Source of the DNA: a virus
IMG/VR virus record: IMGVR_UViG_3300011114_000679
Location: 1-28,657 of that record
Reading direction: 5' to 3' (one strand)
Length of the DNA stretch: 28,657 bases
Part shown: positions 12,861 through 20,258 of the stretch, piece after piece
How positions within the stretch are numbered: position 1 is the stretch's first letter
How the letters are laid out: the number at the start of each line of letters is the position of its first letter
Notes under the pieces: generated by a model
Databases searched by the model: none
Told to the model about the DNA's origin: nothing
What the model saw: the letters and a program-made list of their open reading frames with translations, nothing else
Translations under genes and position numbers: made by a program

Positions 12861-13539
12861 CTGGGCAGGCGGGTTTGCGGAAGTGGAGCCAGACTAGCAG
12901 CACGACCAGGAGCACGAGCCCGCCGGCAGACGGGAGGAAATAAGGGGAGGAGAACAGGAAGGGTAGGCCACCGACGCCGGCACCGACAGCGAAGGCCACG
13001 CCAGCCCTGATGTATTGGCCGAGCAAGGCCATAGCCAGGGCGGCAAGGAAGCAAACCCCAGCGGCCACGGCGAAGGCGTTACGCACTCCCTCCGTGCGGA
13101 CCTGCTCGACCTCGACCTTCAGCGCCGTGATCTGCTTGTTGGCGGAGTCGAGCGCGGCCTTGTTCTTAGCGGCGTCCTGCTCGGCCTTGTTCCAGTTGGC
13201 GTCGATGACGGCCAGAAGCTTGCGGCCTGCGTCCTCGGCCAGCTTGTACTCCTCGGCGCTCGCCCTGGTTGCCCGGTTGCGGGCATAGGCTAACGCGTCA
13301 GGGGTAGGGGGCGGGAGATAGGAGAGGGCCACGCCAGTCTCGGCCTTAACGACGGCGGGTTTATCGGCGTTCTCGCGGGCCACGGTCACGGCGGCAGCGA
13401 CACGGGCGTCAGCCTTGTCAATCTGCTGGCCGACCTTGGCGAAGTTATCCGCCGGCGGGGTGGCCGTCCCAGTGCCCTCGGTATCCGGCGATGTAGCGCA
13501 GGCCGAGAAAAGCAGGGGGATGACCAGGAGCGCCTTCAC
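12832..13539 (-). CDS. Lipoprotein with coiled coil and C-terminal membrane segments (spanin candidate)
   Basis: It starts with GTG at 13539 in a GTGA overlap with the 46-aa gene. The 235-aa product begins with a lipoprotein signal (KALLVIPLLFSAC, acceptor Cys14). A Pro/Ala linker follows, then a helical/coiled-coil region (about residues 85-150), then three hydrophobic segments at about 155-174, 178-198 and 204-220, and a short polar end. A lipid anchor at one end, a periplasmic coiled coil and membrane helices at the other is the plan of unimolecular spanins such as T1 gp11, which fuse inner and outer membranes. T1-type spanins have a single C-terminal helix, so three is unusual. It could instead be an o-spanin paired with the 46-aa protein. 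Confidence 0.6.
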   Translation of the reverse strand: MKALLVIPLLFSACATSPDTEGTGTATPPADNFAKVGQQIDKADARVAAAVTVARENADKPAVVKAETGVALSYLPPPTPDALAYARNRATRASAEEYKLAEDAGRKLLAVIDANWNKAEQDAAKNKAALDSANKQITALKVEVEQVRTEGVRNAFAVAAGVCFLAALAMALLGQYIRAGVAFAVGAGVGGLPFLFSSPYFLPSAGGLVLLVVLLVWLHFRKPACPDGPQESKEG

Positions 13540-13676
13540 TTGCCTTTCAGGGCGTCGAGGAGTTTCTTGCCCTCGGACTCTTTGCTCTGGAGCTTGGCGA
13601 CGTTGTTGCGGTACATGAGCAAGCCAGCGACAAAGCCGGCCAGCAGGCAGATGGTATGGGAGACGATGAAAAACAT
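13536..13676 (-). CDS. 46-aa single-span membrane protein
   Basis: ATG 13676 to TGA 13536-13538. The N-terminus is one membrane segment (FFIVSHTICLLAGFVAGLLM) followed by a charged helix (NVAKLQSKESEGKKLLDALK). It overlaps the lipoprotein gene as GTGA. N-terminal anchor plus helix next to a lipoprotein recalls Rz/Rz1 pairs, but the helix is very short and the Arg/Lys just after the span favour a cytoplasmic C-terminus. It may be a small holin-type or accessory protein. Confidence 0.6.
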   Translation of the reverse strand: MFFIVSHTICLLAGFVAGLLMYRNNVAKLQSKESEGKKLLDALKGK

Positions 13677-13679
13677 AAG

Positions 13680-14216
13680 TTAGTCGATGTACCAGGTATC
13701 CGCGGCGACCTTCACCAGCTTGGTGACGTAGCGGCTGATTGTATAGGTGCCAGTGGTGCCGTTGAGGGTGTTGCTACCTGAGCCCACTAGGCCCATGGTG
13801 ATGCTCGAAAGGTTCTGCACGACAATCGTGACCTCGGTGCCCGTAGGGATGAGCAGGTAGCCGTCGTCCCAGATGGTGATGCCGTACATGCTACCGGTGG
13901 CGCCGATGATGTTGTTGGCGTCGCTGAGTTGCAGGGTGTAGTTGCTCGAGATGACGTTGACCGTCTTGCTGGCCGCGACAGGCGAGCCCCAGACTAGGTC
14001 GGCGCCGTCGTACTTCAGAACCTGCTCAGTGGCCGATGGGCCAGCGGTCGGGTTGGCCGAGATCGCGGCGTTGGTCAACTGACTCGCGGCAGTGGTGCCA
14101 CCGGTGACAGCCTCCCAGGCTCCATCCTTGCGGCCATAGATGCTGCCGTCAATCGGGGCGTCGCTGAGTTTGGCGGCCAGCAGGTTGTCCGTCGAGTCCT
14201 TGTCGTAGAGCTGCAT
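13680..14216 (-). CDS. Tail-fibre-associated protein, 178 aa
   Basis: This protein is rich in Thr, Ser, Gly and Ala and beta-like throughout. It contains YGRKDGAWEAV, TEQVLKYDGADLVW (the latter like the QVLxKVDGTDYxxxW unit repeated in the large fibre) and a C-terminal half with DGYLLIPTGTEVTIVVQN, a pattern common in phage receptor-binding tips. It is the last gene of the tail block, one small gene past the fibre. It is probably a fibre tip or a second fibre component; no specific receptor domain is recognised. Confidence 0.6.
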   Translation of the reverse strand: MQLYDKDSTDNLLAAKLSDAPIDGSIYGRKDGAWEAVTGGTTAASQLTNAAISANPTAGPSATEQVLKYDGADLVWGSPVAASKTVNVISSNYTLQLSDANNIIGATGSMYGITIWDDGYLLIPTGTEVTIVVQNLSSITMGLVGSGSNTLNGTTGTYTISRYVTKLVKVAADTWYID

Positions 14217-14218
14217 GG

Positions 14219-14440
14219 TTACGAGAGGCGGGCCAGTAGGGCGGCGAGTTGGGCCTCGAGCTCGGCGATGCGCTCGGCGTCGGACTTAATCACTGGGGCG
14301 TCGCGGGTCGTGTTGATCATGTCAACGACAGCATGGTCAGGCCATTCGGGATTGATGATGATGACTTGCCCAGTGGACGATGTTATCTGCGTCCGCTCCT
14401 GGTTGAACTCCCAAGTAAGGCCAGTGTTGTCGGTAATCAT
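14219..14440 (-). CDS. Small fibre-linked protein with C-terminal coiled coil, 73 aa
   Basis: ATG 14440 comes one base after the fibre stop (TAAAATG). The N-terminal 40 residues are mixed (TWEFNQERTQITSSTGQVII), and the end is a clear heptad helix (DAERIAELEAQLAALLARLS). Genes of this size and place often encode fibre assembly chaperones or fibre-bound oligomerisation factors. Family not recognised. Confidence 0.6.
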   Translation of the reverse strand: MITDNTGLTWEFNQERTQITSSTGQVIIINPEWPDHAVVDMINTTRDAPVIKSDAERIAELEAQLAALLARLS

Positions 14441-14441
14441 T

Positions 14442-16439
14442 TTAGGAATAGGTGATAATTACGACGATGCCGTTGGCCCCGTTGCCGCCGGCCCCGCTGG
14501 TCTGGCCGTTGTCGGAAGCGCCGCCGCCACCGCCGCCGCCGCCGGGCCAGGCGCCGTTGCCGCCGGTGCCTCCTGGCTGGCCGGAGATGTAATACCCGCC
14601 GCCGCCGCCGGTGCCAGCGCGGAAACTGGAGAAGCTGGAACTGAAGCCCCCTGAGACGCCATTGCCCGCAGGGGTCAGGGGCGAAGGTTGGCCACGGGTG
14701 CCGCCTGCGATGGCAGTTTGAAGACCGGGTCCAGTGCTGTTAGAAAAAATACCATAGCCACTGCCAAAGCCGCCCGTTGTGGAGGCCGTTAGGGTAGCGT
14801 TTTGCCCAGCGCCACCGCCGCCACCGCAAGCGGTCAATCCACCTTGGTAGCTGTTGCTAGAATTAGTGTTGTCGGTAATGGCCCCATTTTGACCAGCAAC
14901 GCCGATGACGGTCACGACTGTGTTGAAGTCCACCAAGTGGTTGCCGGTGCTGCCACCAGTGCCGCCGGCGATAGTGGTGCCACCAGTGCCGCCGCCGTAG
15001 CTTCCGTATGTGCGGAAACCGCCGAAGGCGCTGAACACAGTTGTCGATGTGGCGGGCGTACCGCCGTTGGTGTCGTTGACAGTGATGCCTGCAGCACCAG
15101 TTACGCCCGTGCCAACTGTAACAGTTTCGGTCGCACCGAGACCAGCCGCATTAAACCATCGGGCGTAGGCATTGCCACCGCCGCCACCGCCGCCGCCACC
15201 CCGGCTCGAGGTAGTCGCACGACGCGCGCCAGATCCGCCGCCAGCGCCGCCGCCAACCATCCACACGTAAACCATCTTGGCGTTGGCAGGCTTGGTCCAG
15301 GTAAAGGTTCCGCTGCTGCTAGGTCCGCCGAACACTTGAACGTCAACGCCACCACCGCCAGCCGTGGCCCATTGCACGTTATAGTCAGTGCCGTCTACCT
15401 TGCTTAATACCTGAGCCGCACTTCCGCCCGTTGGCAGGGGGTTCAGGTGAACGTGATCAGCCCGCGCGTATTTAAGAGATGTGCCGATTGCCGCCGTGCC
15501 CGTTGCGGCAGGGGTGGAGGCCGACGCCTGACCAATAACAAAGGCCGTGCTCGCGATCTGTGTCGTGTTGGTATTAGCCGAGGCCGTCGTGGTCGTCGGC
15601 GTCCCGGTCAGACCAGGGCTTGCCAAGGGGGCGGCGTCAGAGACGTCAGCCACGGTCAAGACGATGGCACCAGTGCGGCCCGCAACAGAAGTGACCGGGG
15701 CGGGGGTAGGAGTAGACCAGGTTGTATCGTAGTTGGTGGCGCTTACTTTGGTGAGCACCTGCCCGGTCGTGCCGCCTACCACAACACCGGCACCCGTGGC
15801 CCCGGTCGCCCCGGTGGCACCCGTCGCCCCGGTGGCCCCGACGTCGCCGCGGGGAATAGTAAAGTCGAAGACCGCCGCCGAAGTCGTGCCCGAGTTAGTG
15901 ACCGAGGCCGACGATCCTGGAGCCCCGGTCGTGGTCGTGCCAGCCGTGGCCGTAGCCGCCGTGCCCGTGGCTCCAGTAGCCCCAGTAGCCCCAGTATCGC
16001 CGGTGTTTCCAGTCTCGCCCTTGTCGCCGCGAGGGATGGTAAAGTCGAAGACTGCTGCCGAGGTCGTGCCCGAGTTAGTGACCGAGGCCGACGAGCCAGG
16101 AGCGCCCGTTGTAGTCGTTCCAGCCGTGGCCGTGGCCGCCGTGCCGGGGATGCCCTGACTGCCAGCCGTCCCTTGCGGGATGCCGAAGTTGAAGACCGCC
16201 GCCGAAGATGTGCCAGCGTTCGTCACCGTGGCCGATGAGCCAGGGGAGAGGGTCGTGGTCGTACCCGCCGCGATGGTCGCCGCCGTGCCGGCAGGGCCTT
16301 GAGCCCCAGGGGTGCCGAGCTCGATGGATAGGCTGGCCGGCGCCGTGGCCAAGACCGAGAGGGCCAGTGTGCTGTCCGTACCCTCGACCGAGACGGTCAG
16401 AGTGCCTAATACCTCAGAGGTGACCGTGATGCTGGACAT
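14442..16439 (-). CDS. Collagen-like, glycine-rich tail fibre (adhesin), 665 aa
   Basis: Residues 1-45 are a beta-like head. Three related units of about 40 aa start near residues 51, 99 and 159 (GTAATxAxGTTTT, PGSSAxVTNxGTxSAAVF), separated by collagen-like Gly-X-Y runs (GDTGATGATG, 146-160 and 201-216). Residues 230-360 hold phage-fibre motifs (QVLTKVSATNYDTTW, GLTGTPTTTTASANTNTTQI, ARADHVH). From about 370 there is a glycine-rich domain (GTFTWTKPANAKMVYVWMVG, then long Gly runs) like glycine-rich adhesin tips. It should be a trimeric fibre that binds the host receptor. Length and repeats fit the role; the strongly polymeric tip is likely the variable part. Confidence 0.8.
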   Translation of the reverse strand: MSSITVTSEVLGTLTVSVEGTDSTLALSVLATAPASLSIELGTPGAQGPAGTAATIAAGTTTTLSPGSSATVTNAGTSSAAVFNFGIPQGTAGSQGIPGTAATATAGTTTTGAPGSSASVTNSGTTSAAVFDFTIPRGDKGETGNTGDTGATGATGATGTAATATAGTTTTGAPGSSASVTNSGTTSAAVFDFTIPRGDVGATGATGATGATGATGAGVVVGGTTGQVLTKVSATNYDTTWSTPTPAPVTSVAGRTGAIVLTVADVSDAAPLASPGLTGTPTTTTASANTNTTQIASTAFVIGQASASTPAATGTAAIGTSLKYARADHVHLNPLPTGGSAAQVLSKVDGTDYNVQWATAGGGGVDVQVFGGPSSSGTFTWTKPANAKMVYVWMVGGGAGGGSGARRATTSSRGGGGGGGGGNAYARWFNAAGLGATETVTVGTGVTGAAGITVNDTNGGTPATSTTVFSAFGGFRTYGSYGGGTGGTTIAGGTGGSTGNHLVDFNTVVTVIGVAGQNGAITDNTNSSNSYQGGLTACGGGGGAGQNATLTASTTGGFGSGYGIFSNSTGPGLQTAIAGGTRGQPSPLTPAGNGVSGGFSSSFSSFRAGTGGGGGYYISGQPGGTGGNGAWPGGGGGGGGASDNGQTSGAGGNGANGIVVIITYS
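15843..15965 (-). repeat. Fibre repeat unit, copy 3
   Basis: It encodes fibre residues 159-199. The 41 amino acids are identical to those encoded at 16023-16145, although the DNA differs at many third codon positions. The unit follows a collagen-like triplet run. Confidence 0.8.
16023..16145 (-). repeat. Fibre repeat unit, copy 2
   Basis: It encodes fibre residues 99-139 and pairs with 15843-15965 (period 180 bp). A more diverged first copy lies just upstream on the minus strand (residues 51-90). Confidence 0.8.
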
Positions 16440-16445
16440 GTTGGC

Positions 16446-16760
16446 TTAGGCGGTAACTTGGTCGACGACGGTGAGGCGGAAGGTGTCCGAAAAGAAGGTG
16501 GTGCCGCCGTAGACGAACTTGATGTCAGACCGGGCGGTGCCGAGCGAGAAGCCAGCAGTGGTCGACGCGGGGAGGCTGGCCACAAAGGAGAGCCCATTGC
16601 CGGCCATGGTGATCGTGCAGCTGTAGGTCGCCCCTGACGAGTCGATGATGTCCGAGGTCACCGTGGTGGTCAAAAGGTTGGCCGGGCCGCCAGCGGCGGG
16701 GGTGTAGGTGACCGTGCCCGAGTAGGTCGTGCCGCGCTTGAAGGTGACCGTGTTGCTCAT
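16446..16760 (-). CDS. Small beta-rich tail protein, 104 aa
   Basis: ATG 16760 is preceded by a copy of the structural-gene motif. The sequence is beta-rich and Thr/Ser-heavy (FKRGTTYSGTVTYTPAAGGP, SDIIDSSGATYSCTITMAG), ends with DTFRLTVVDQVTA and resembles Ig-like or baseplate-upper-protein folds. It directly precedes the fibre gene, so it is probably a fibre base or tail-tip component. No family is certain. Confidence 0.6.
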   Translation of the reverse strand: MSNTVTFKRGTTYSGTVTYTPAAGGPANLLTTTVTSDIIDSSGATYSCTITMAGNGLSFVASLPASTTAGFSLGTARSDIKFVYGGTTFFSDTFRLTVVDQVTA

Positions 16761-16784
16761 CTTAACCTTGGCGGGGGGTTAAAG
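16761..16784 (-). promoter_or_regulatory. Structural-gene motif, site D
   Basis: On the minus strand this reads CTTTAACC, 5 nt, CCAAGG, TTAAG, with the ATG of the 104-aa gene 5 nt after CCAAGG. It has one substitution and a shorter spacer compared with the consensus. The upstream gene's stop lies within the first half. Confidence 0.55.
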
Positions 16785-17594
16785 CGTGACCGTCGCGTCG
16801 GCCGTGTTCTTGGTGTACCCAGCCCAGCCACCAAACCAGAGGTCTTTCTCGGCCTCATAGTAGGGGTCCGCAATCCAGGGCGGGGTATAGCCTGAACTAT
16901 TCAACGCAGGGGTATTCATAACGCAGGCGTTTGGGAGGGCCAGCGGTCCGAGGTGCTGCTGGTCTACCTTGAAGACGCCGTCCTCCCATGTCAGGTCAGC
17001 AATCTTCCACTTCTGGCAGTTGTAGTTGTACGCGTAAACGGAAGGCGCGTTGATGATGGTAATGTACTCACTGCCAGCCGGCGTTAAAATCTCTAGAGGG
17101 TCGTTCTGATACGTCACCAGCTTGTAGTATACGTACATGTTGAAGCCACCGGGGAAGGGGTCGGTGTAGTTGTCAGCCTCAGACGCTATCTCAAAGACGG
17201 CCAAATAGGGCACGGGCGCGGCTTCATCATCAGCGCACATCACGATGAAAACGCCGTAGTGCTTGCTCTCTTCAATCTTGATGTAGCCACCCTTGTCGAC
17301 CCAAGGTGTGGAGGCCTCATCCGCGAAAGGGCCGTCGACCTGGGCGTCGTCTGGGTATGCCCAAACCTTCTGGACCTCGGCCTGAATGGGACTAGCCGCA
17401 TAGGGAGCGGTGGCAAAATACGAGAAGTAGCGCACGAACCCCTTGCGCACAAAGACGCCCCAATAGCCAGGTGCGACCTTACTGCAGTTAACCTTGAACT
17501 GGTCAGGATCAGACTGCTGCTCAGGGAAGTCGACCGTGAGGGAGGTGCCGTTCTGGCCCGCGCTCAGGCTGTAGCCGTTGCCGGGTTGCATCAT
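16779..17594 (-). CDS. Unrecognised tail protein, 271 aa
   Basis: The ATG at 17594 shares its A with the upstream TAA (TAATG), so the two genes are coupled. The protein is aromatic-rich (many Tyr, Trp and Phe) and looks beta-rich, with stretches such as GYWGVFVRKGFVRYFSYF and MYVYYKLVTYQNDPLEIL. I recognise no domain. Its place between the tape measure region and the fibre suggests a distal tail or baseplate component. The aromatic surface would suit saccharide binding, but that is speculation. Confidence 0.6.
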   Translation of the reverse strand: MMQPGNGYSLSAGQNGTSLTVDFPEQQSDPDQFKVNCSKVAPGYWGVFVRKGFVRYFSYFATAPYAASPIQAEVQKVWAYPDDAQVDGPFADEASTPWVDKGGYIKIEESKHYGVFIVMCADDEAAPVPYLAVFEIASEADNYTDPFPGGFNMYVYYKLVTYQNDPLEILTPAGSEYITIINAPSVYAYNYNCQKWKIADLTWEDGVFKVDQQHLGPLALPNACVMNTPALNSSGYTPPWIADPYYEAEKDLWFGGWAGYTKNTADATVTL

Positions 17595-18487
17595 TAGGTC
17601 CCTAAGAGGGGATAGACTTCCGGCACCCAGCCCTCAACCGAGTAGCGCAGGGTGTAGCTGATCTTGTAGATGTTCAGGCCGTAGTCCTCGAAGTTAACGG
17701 AAGCCAGGAGCAGTTGGCCACCGGCCTCGCCGTCATAGACCGTGCCCATGTAGTTGGGAACTAGGACGGGCAGGAACCCTTGGAAGGTCTGGTCAGTTGA
17801 CGAGAAGCCGACCGCCGACCGCATGGTCTGCACTAGCGTGTCCCCTTCTGGGTTGGCGTCGCCGCCCTTGACGTAGATGACGCCAGAGAAGCCAGTCGTT
17901 GGCGAGAGGTATGACTTGCGGCCGTAGTAGTATGGGAACTCCGGATCGAGGAAGCCGACGAACTTGCCACCCGTTACTTGGGTAAAGTGTGCGCCGTGGT
18001 CGCCTGCATAAAGCAAGGTTCCACTGGCATCTACTTTGAAAGTAGAAGCTTCATAGATGGGGGCCGTTACCGTGCCGGTGCCGTAGCCAGCGATAGCGTT
18101 GATGCTGTCGGTGTTAGTGAAAAAGTTGCGGTGCGTTTCGATTGGCTCGCTGCTGGTGGCCACGGCGCCTGAGACGTTGGGGGCGGTGACGGTGGGCTCG
18201 CCTTCACCGGGGGCCGTACCCGTATTGATGCCGACGTAGTCGATGGTCAGCGTGGCGATGCCGTTGCGATCGTACGAGGCCGAGCACCGATTGGACCACA
18301 TGAAGGCGTCGAAGGGAGCCACCGGGTGAGCAACGCCACGGTCAAACTCAGCGATGGCCACGGCGTAGTCACGGTCTAGCTTGAATGTACACTTGCCAGT
18401 CCATAGCCCGTAGCCGTCCTGGCCTACGGTCCAGCCTGCTTGGAGGACCGGGCTGGAGAGGTCGTTGCCTTTGTCGATGCGGGCCAT
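17594..18487 (-). CDS. Unrecognised distal-tail candidate, 297 aa
   Basis: It is the first gene after the tape measure gene, the slot of distal tail proteins in siphoviruses. The N-terminus (residues 1-100) is beta-rich (GLWTGKCTFKLDRDYAVAIA, ASYDRNGIATLTIDYVGI), as expected of a tail-tube-like collar. The middle holds Gly/Thr-rich loops and FVGFLDPEFPYYYGRKSYLS, and the end has SYTLRYSVEGWVPEVYPL. There is no clear similarity to lambda M/L or Dit. ATG 18487 comes two bases after the tape measure stop. Confidence 0.6.
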   Translation of the reverse strand: MARIDKGNDLSSPVLQAGWTVGQDGYGLWTGKCTFKLDRDYAVAIAEFDRGVAHPVAPFDAFMWSNRCSASYDRNGIATLTIDYVGINTGTAPGEGEPTVTAPNVSGAVATSSEPIETHRNFFTNTDSINAIAGYGTGTVTAPIYEASTFKVDASGTLLYAGDHGAHFTQVTGGKFVGFLDPEFPYYYGRKSYLSPTTGFSGVIYVKGGDANPEGDTLVQTMRSAVGFSSTDQTFQGFLPVLVPNYMGTVYDGEAGGQLLLASVNFEDYGLNIYKISYTLRYSVEGWVPEVYPLLGT

Positions 18488-18489
18488 GA

Positions 18490-19296
18490 TTAGGAGACGT
18501 TGGTGGTTTCGTAGTAGACGTTCTTAGAGGCGTTGCCGTTGCTGGTGTCCTTGGTAAAGTCAGTAGGCAAGCCGTTCGCGTTGGCGATGATGGCCAGGTA
18601 CTCGTTGGCCTGCTTCTGCAGCTCGACCTGCTGGTTGAGTAGGTTCATCTGCGGGGACAGGCCGACGCCGAAGGTCGAGTTATCGCCGGCGAAGAGGGAA
18701 GGCTCCTTCTTGTTCTTCTCATCTTGGGCTTTCTGTTGTTCAGCAGCTAGGGCTTTCTTGGCATCTTCTTCAGCCATTTTAAAAACTGCATCTTGAATGT
18801 CTTTATTAAATGCTAAGATTGCAGCACTTTCTTGTTTGCCACTTGCAAGGTCAACAGGTGCATTCTTTTTGTAATACTCTTGGCCGCGAGGATCGCGCAT
18901 GAGAAACTCACGCGTCACTGCGACCCTTGCATCTTTTGCATTTTCAATCTCTTCCTTGCTTCGGATGTCTACCTTAAGTTTCTGAGACAAATAGCGGGTT
19001 GTAAAATCAACGGGTGATTTGTTTAAATCTTCCAGCTTAACACTAGCCGCAAAATCTACCGCGTCCTTGGCGTGTTGCCGTGCATTTGAGATGGCGTCGC
19101 TGATGAAGCTGATGGCGTGCTGGATCAGGACCATAGGGGCGAGGAACGATAGAAACAGATCCTTACCAACCTCGCTGAACTTCTTGCCGATGGCTGCCGT
19201 CTGCTTGTCCATTTCAGACATGGCTTTCTTGGCCTTCTCGGTCTGCTGCGGGACATCGGAGGTGCCCTTGATGTTGTAGGTGACGTCCTGGCTCAT
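18490..19296 (-). CDS. Short tail tape measure protein, 268 aa
   Basis: The start resembles phage tape measures (TYNIKGTSDVPQQTEKAKKA then MSEMDKQTAAI), followed by one hydrophobic segment (FLSFLAPMVLIQHAISFISD, about residues 50-69) and long helices. At roughly 0.15 nm per residue, a 268-aa ruler would set a tail of about 40 nm, far shorter than lambda's. It follows a chaperone-like gene, as expected. Residues about 79-175 are encoded by unusually AT-rich DNA. If it is not the ruler, it could be an internal virion protein, because no longer candidate exists in the window. Confidence 0.65.
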   Translation of the reverse strand: MSQDVTYNIKGTSDVPQQTEKAKKAMSEMDKQTAAIGKKFSEVGKDLFLSFLAPMVLIQHAISFISDAISNARQHAKDAVDFAASVKLEDLNKSPVDFTTRYLSQKLKVDIRSKEEIENAKDARVAVTREFLMRDPRGQEYYKKNAPVDLASGKQESAAILAFNKDIQDAVFKMAEEDAKKALAAEQQKAQDEKNKKEPSLFAGDNSTFGVGLSPQMNLLNQQVELQKQANEYLAIIANANGLPTDFTKDTSNGNASKNVYYETTNVS

Positions 19297-19303
19297 GGTC
19301 TCT

Positions 19304-19843
19304 TCACTCTTGGGAAGTCGTAAAGGCCGCCATTGCCTCCTCTTCCTCAGTGGTCATGATGTTGACGTCCACCCCCTTCAGGCCGGCAAAGGCCGTGGAG
19401 AGCCAGACCGCCTGACATTCGGGCATCTCCCAAGCCCGGCGCTCCTCGATGCCGTTGGCAATCAGGTTGGCCACCATGTTGAGCGCCCAAGGCATGCCGA
19501 CGCCAGAGGCCCGCTGGCTCTCCGTCTTCTCCCAGAACTTAGGCCAGTGACCCTCGAGCATGTAGACGCGGAAGTCGGCCATGGTCTTGTAGAAGGTCTC
19601 AGGGTCCTTGTTCCAGCGCTTGAGGATTAACTTATCCTTGGCGGTGATGTCGTCGATAGGTGACTCGGCGCAGGTTTTGATGGCGGCTAGCATGGCGCCG
19701 GCGGTATACTCCCCAGGCTGGACAAAGGGCGAGCCGATCGCGTGAAGCCTAACGCGGTACTTCAGGCAAAAGGGATACACGACATAGCCCAGGATGTTAA
19801 CCTGGGCCGGGTCGGTGAAGGCGTTAATGAAGCGGGCGTCCAA
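19304..19843 (-). CDS. Tail assembly chaperone candidate, 179 aa
   Basis: The frame's usable start is TTG at 19843 with AGAGTAGGG just before it; no ATG fits nearby. The product is helical, with an acidic end (TTEEEEAMAAFTTSQE). It contains YPFCLKYRVRLHAIGSPF near the N-terminus and NMVANLIANGIEERRAW near the middle. Its slot between tube and tape measure genes is that of lambda gpG. The usual frameshifted extension (gpGT) is missing, because the tape measure ATG follows after only 7 nt and I see no slippery site. Confidence 0.6.
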   Translation of the reverse strand: MDARFINAFTDPAQVNILGYVVYPFCLKYRVRLHAIGSPFVQPGEYTAGAMLAAIKTCAESPIDDITAKDKLILKRWNKDPETFYKTMADFRVYMLEGHWPKFWEKTESQRASGVGMPWALNMVANLIANGIEERRAWEMPECQAVWLSTAFAGLKGVDVNIMTTEEEEAMAAFTTSQE

Positions 19844-19854
19844 GGCCCTACTCT

Positions 19855-20229
19855 TTACGCGTAGCTGGCGATGGCGTCAAGCTGCTTGACCTTGACCGTC
19901 ACCCGCACGAAGTCCTTGTTGCTACCCTTTTCCTCGACGGACTCCACCACGCCGGTGATGGACTGGGAAACGCCCACGTCAGTCTTGGTGGCGATGGTGC
20001 AAGGGTCCCCGACCTCGGGCATGTCCACCGTCTTGGCGATGCCTTCAATGCTGATCTCACGGCCAACGCCGTCGTAGCGGAGGGTCACCGTTACACCCGT
20101 CTCGTCGGCCGCCTTGTCGTTAAGCTCGAAGTTCTTAGTGACCGTCAGGGACTGGGGAAGGAAGTTGCTGATTCCGGACTGCGTAGCAACGCCGAACAGT
20201 ACCGTCACGCCTTTGAGAGTAGCTGCCAT
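19855..20229 (-). CDS. Tail tube protein candidate, 124 aa
   Basis: A small beta-rich protein with an alternating strand pattern (VTVLFGVATQSGISNFLP, VTVTLRYDGVGREISIEG, DFVRVTVKVKQLDAI). Position between the tail-completion gene and the chaperone is that of lambda V. It is shorter than most tube proteins. ATG 20229 is preceded by a copy of the structural-gene motif, consistent with high expression. Confidence 0.6.
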   Translation of the reverse strand: MAATLKGVTVLFGVATQSGISNFLPQSLTVTKNFELNDKAADETGVTVTLRYDGVGREISIEGIAKTVDMPEVGDPCTIATKTDVGVSQSITGVVESVEEKGSNKDFVRVTVKVKQLDAIASYA

Positions 20230-20232
20230 AGG

Positions 20233-20258
20233 TTCTTAACCTTGGGCCCTTGGTCAAG
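20233..20258 (-). promoter_or_regulatory. Structural-gene motif, site B
   Basis: The minus strand reads CCTTGACC, 6 nt, CCAAGG, TTAAGAA, with CCAAGG 10 nt before the ATG of the tube candidate. The upstream half overlaps the end of the tail-terminator gene. CCTTG and CAAGG also form a small inverted repeat here. Confidence 0.6.
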
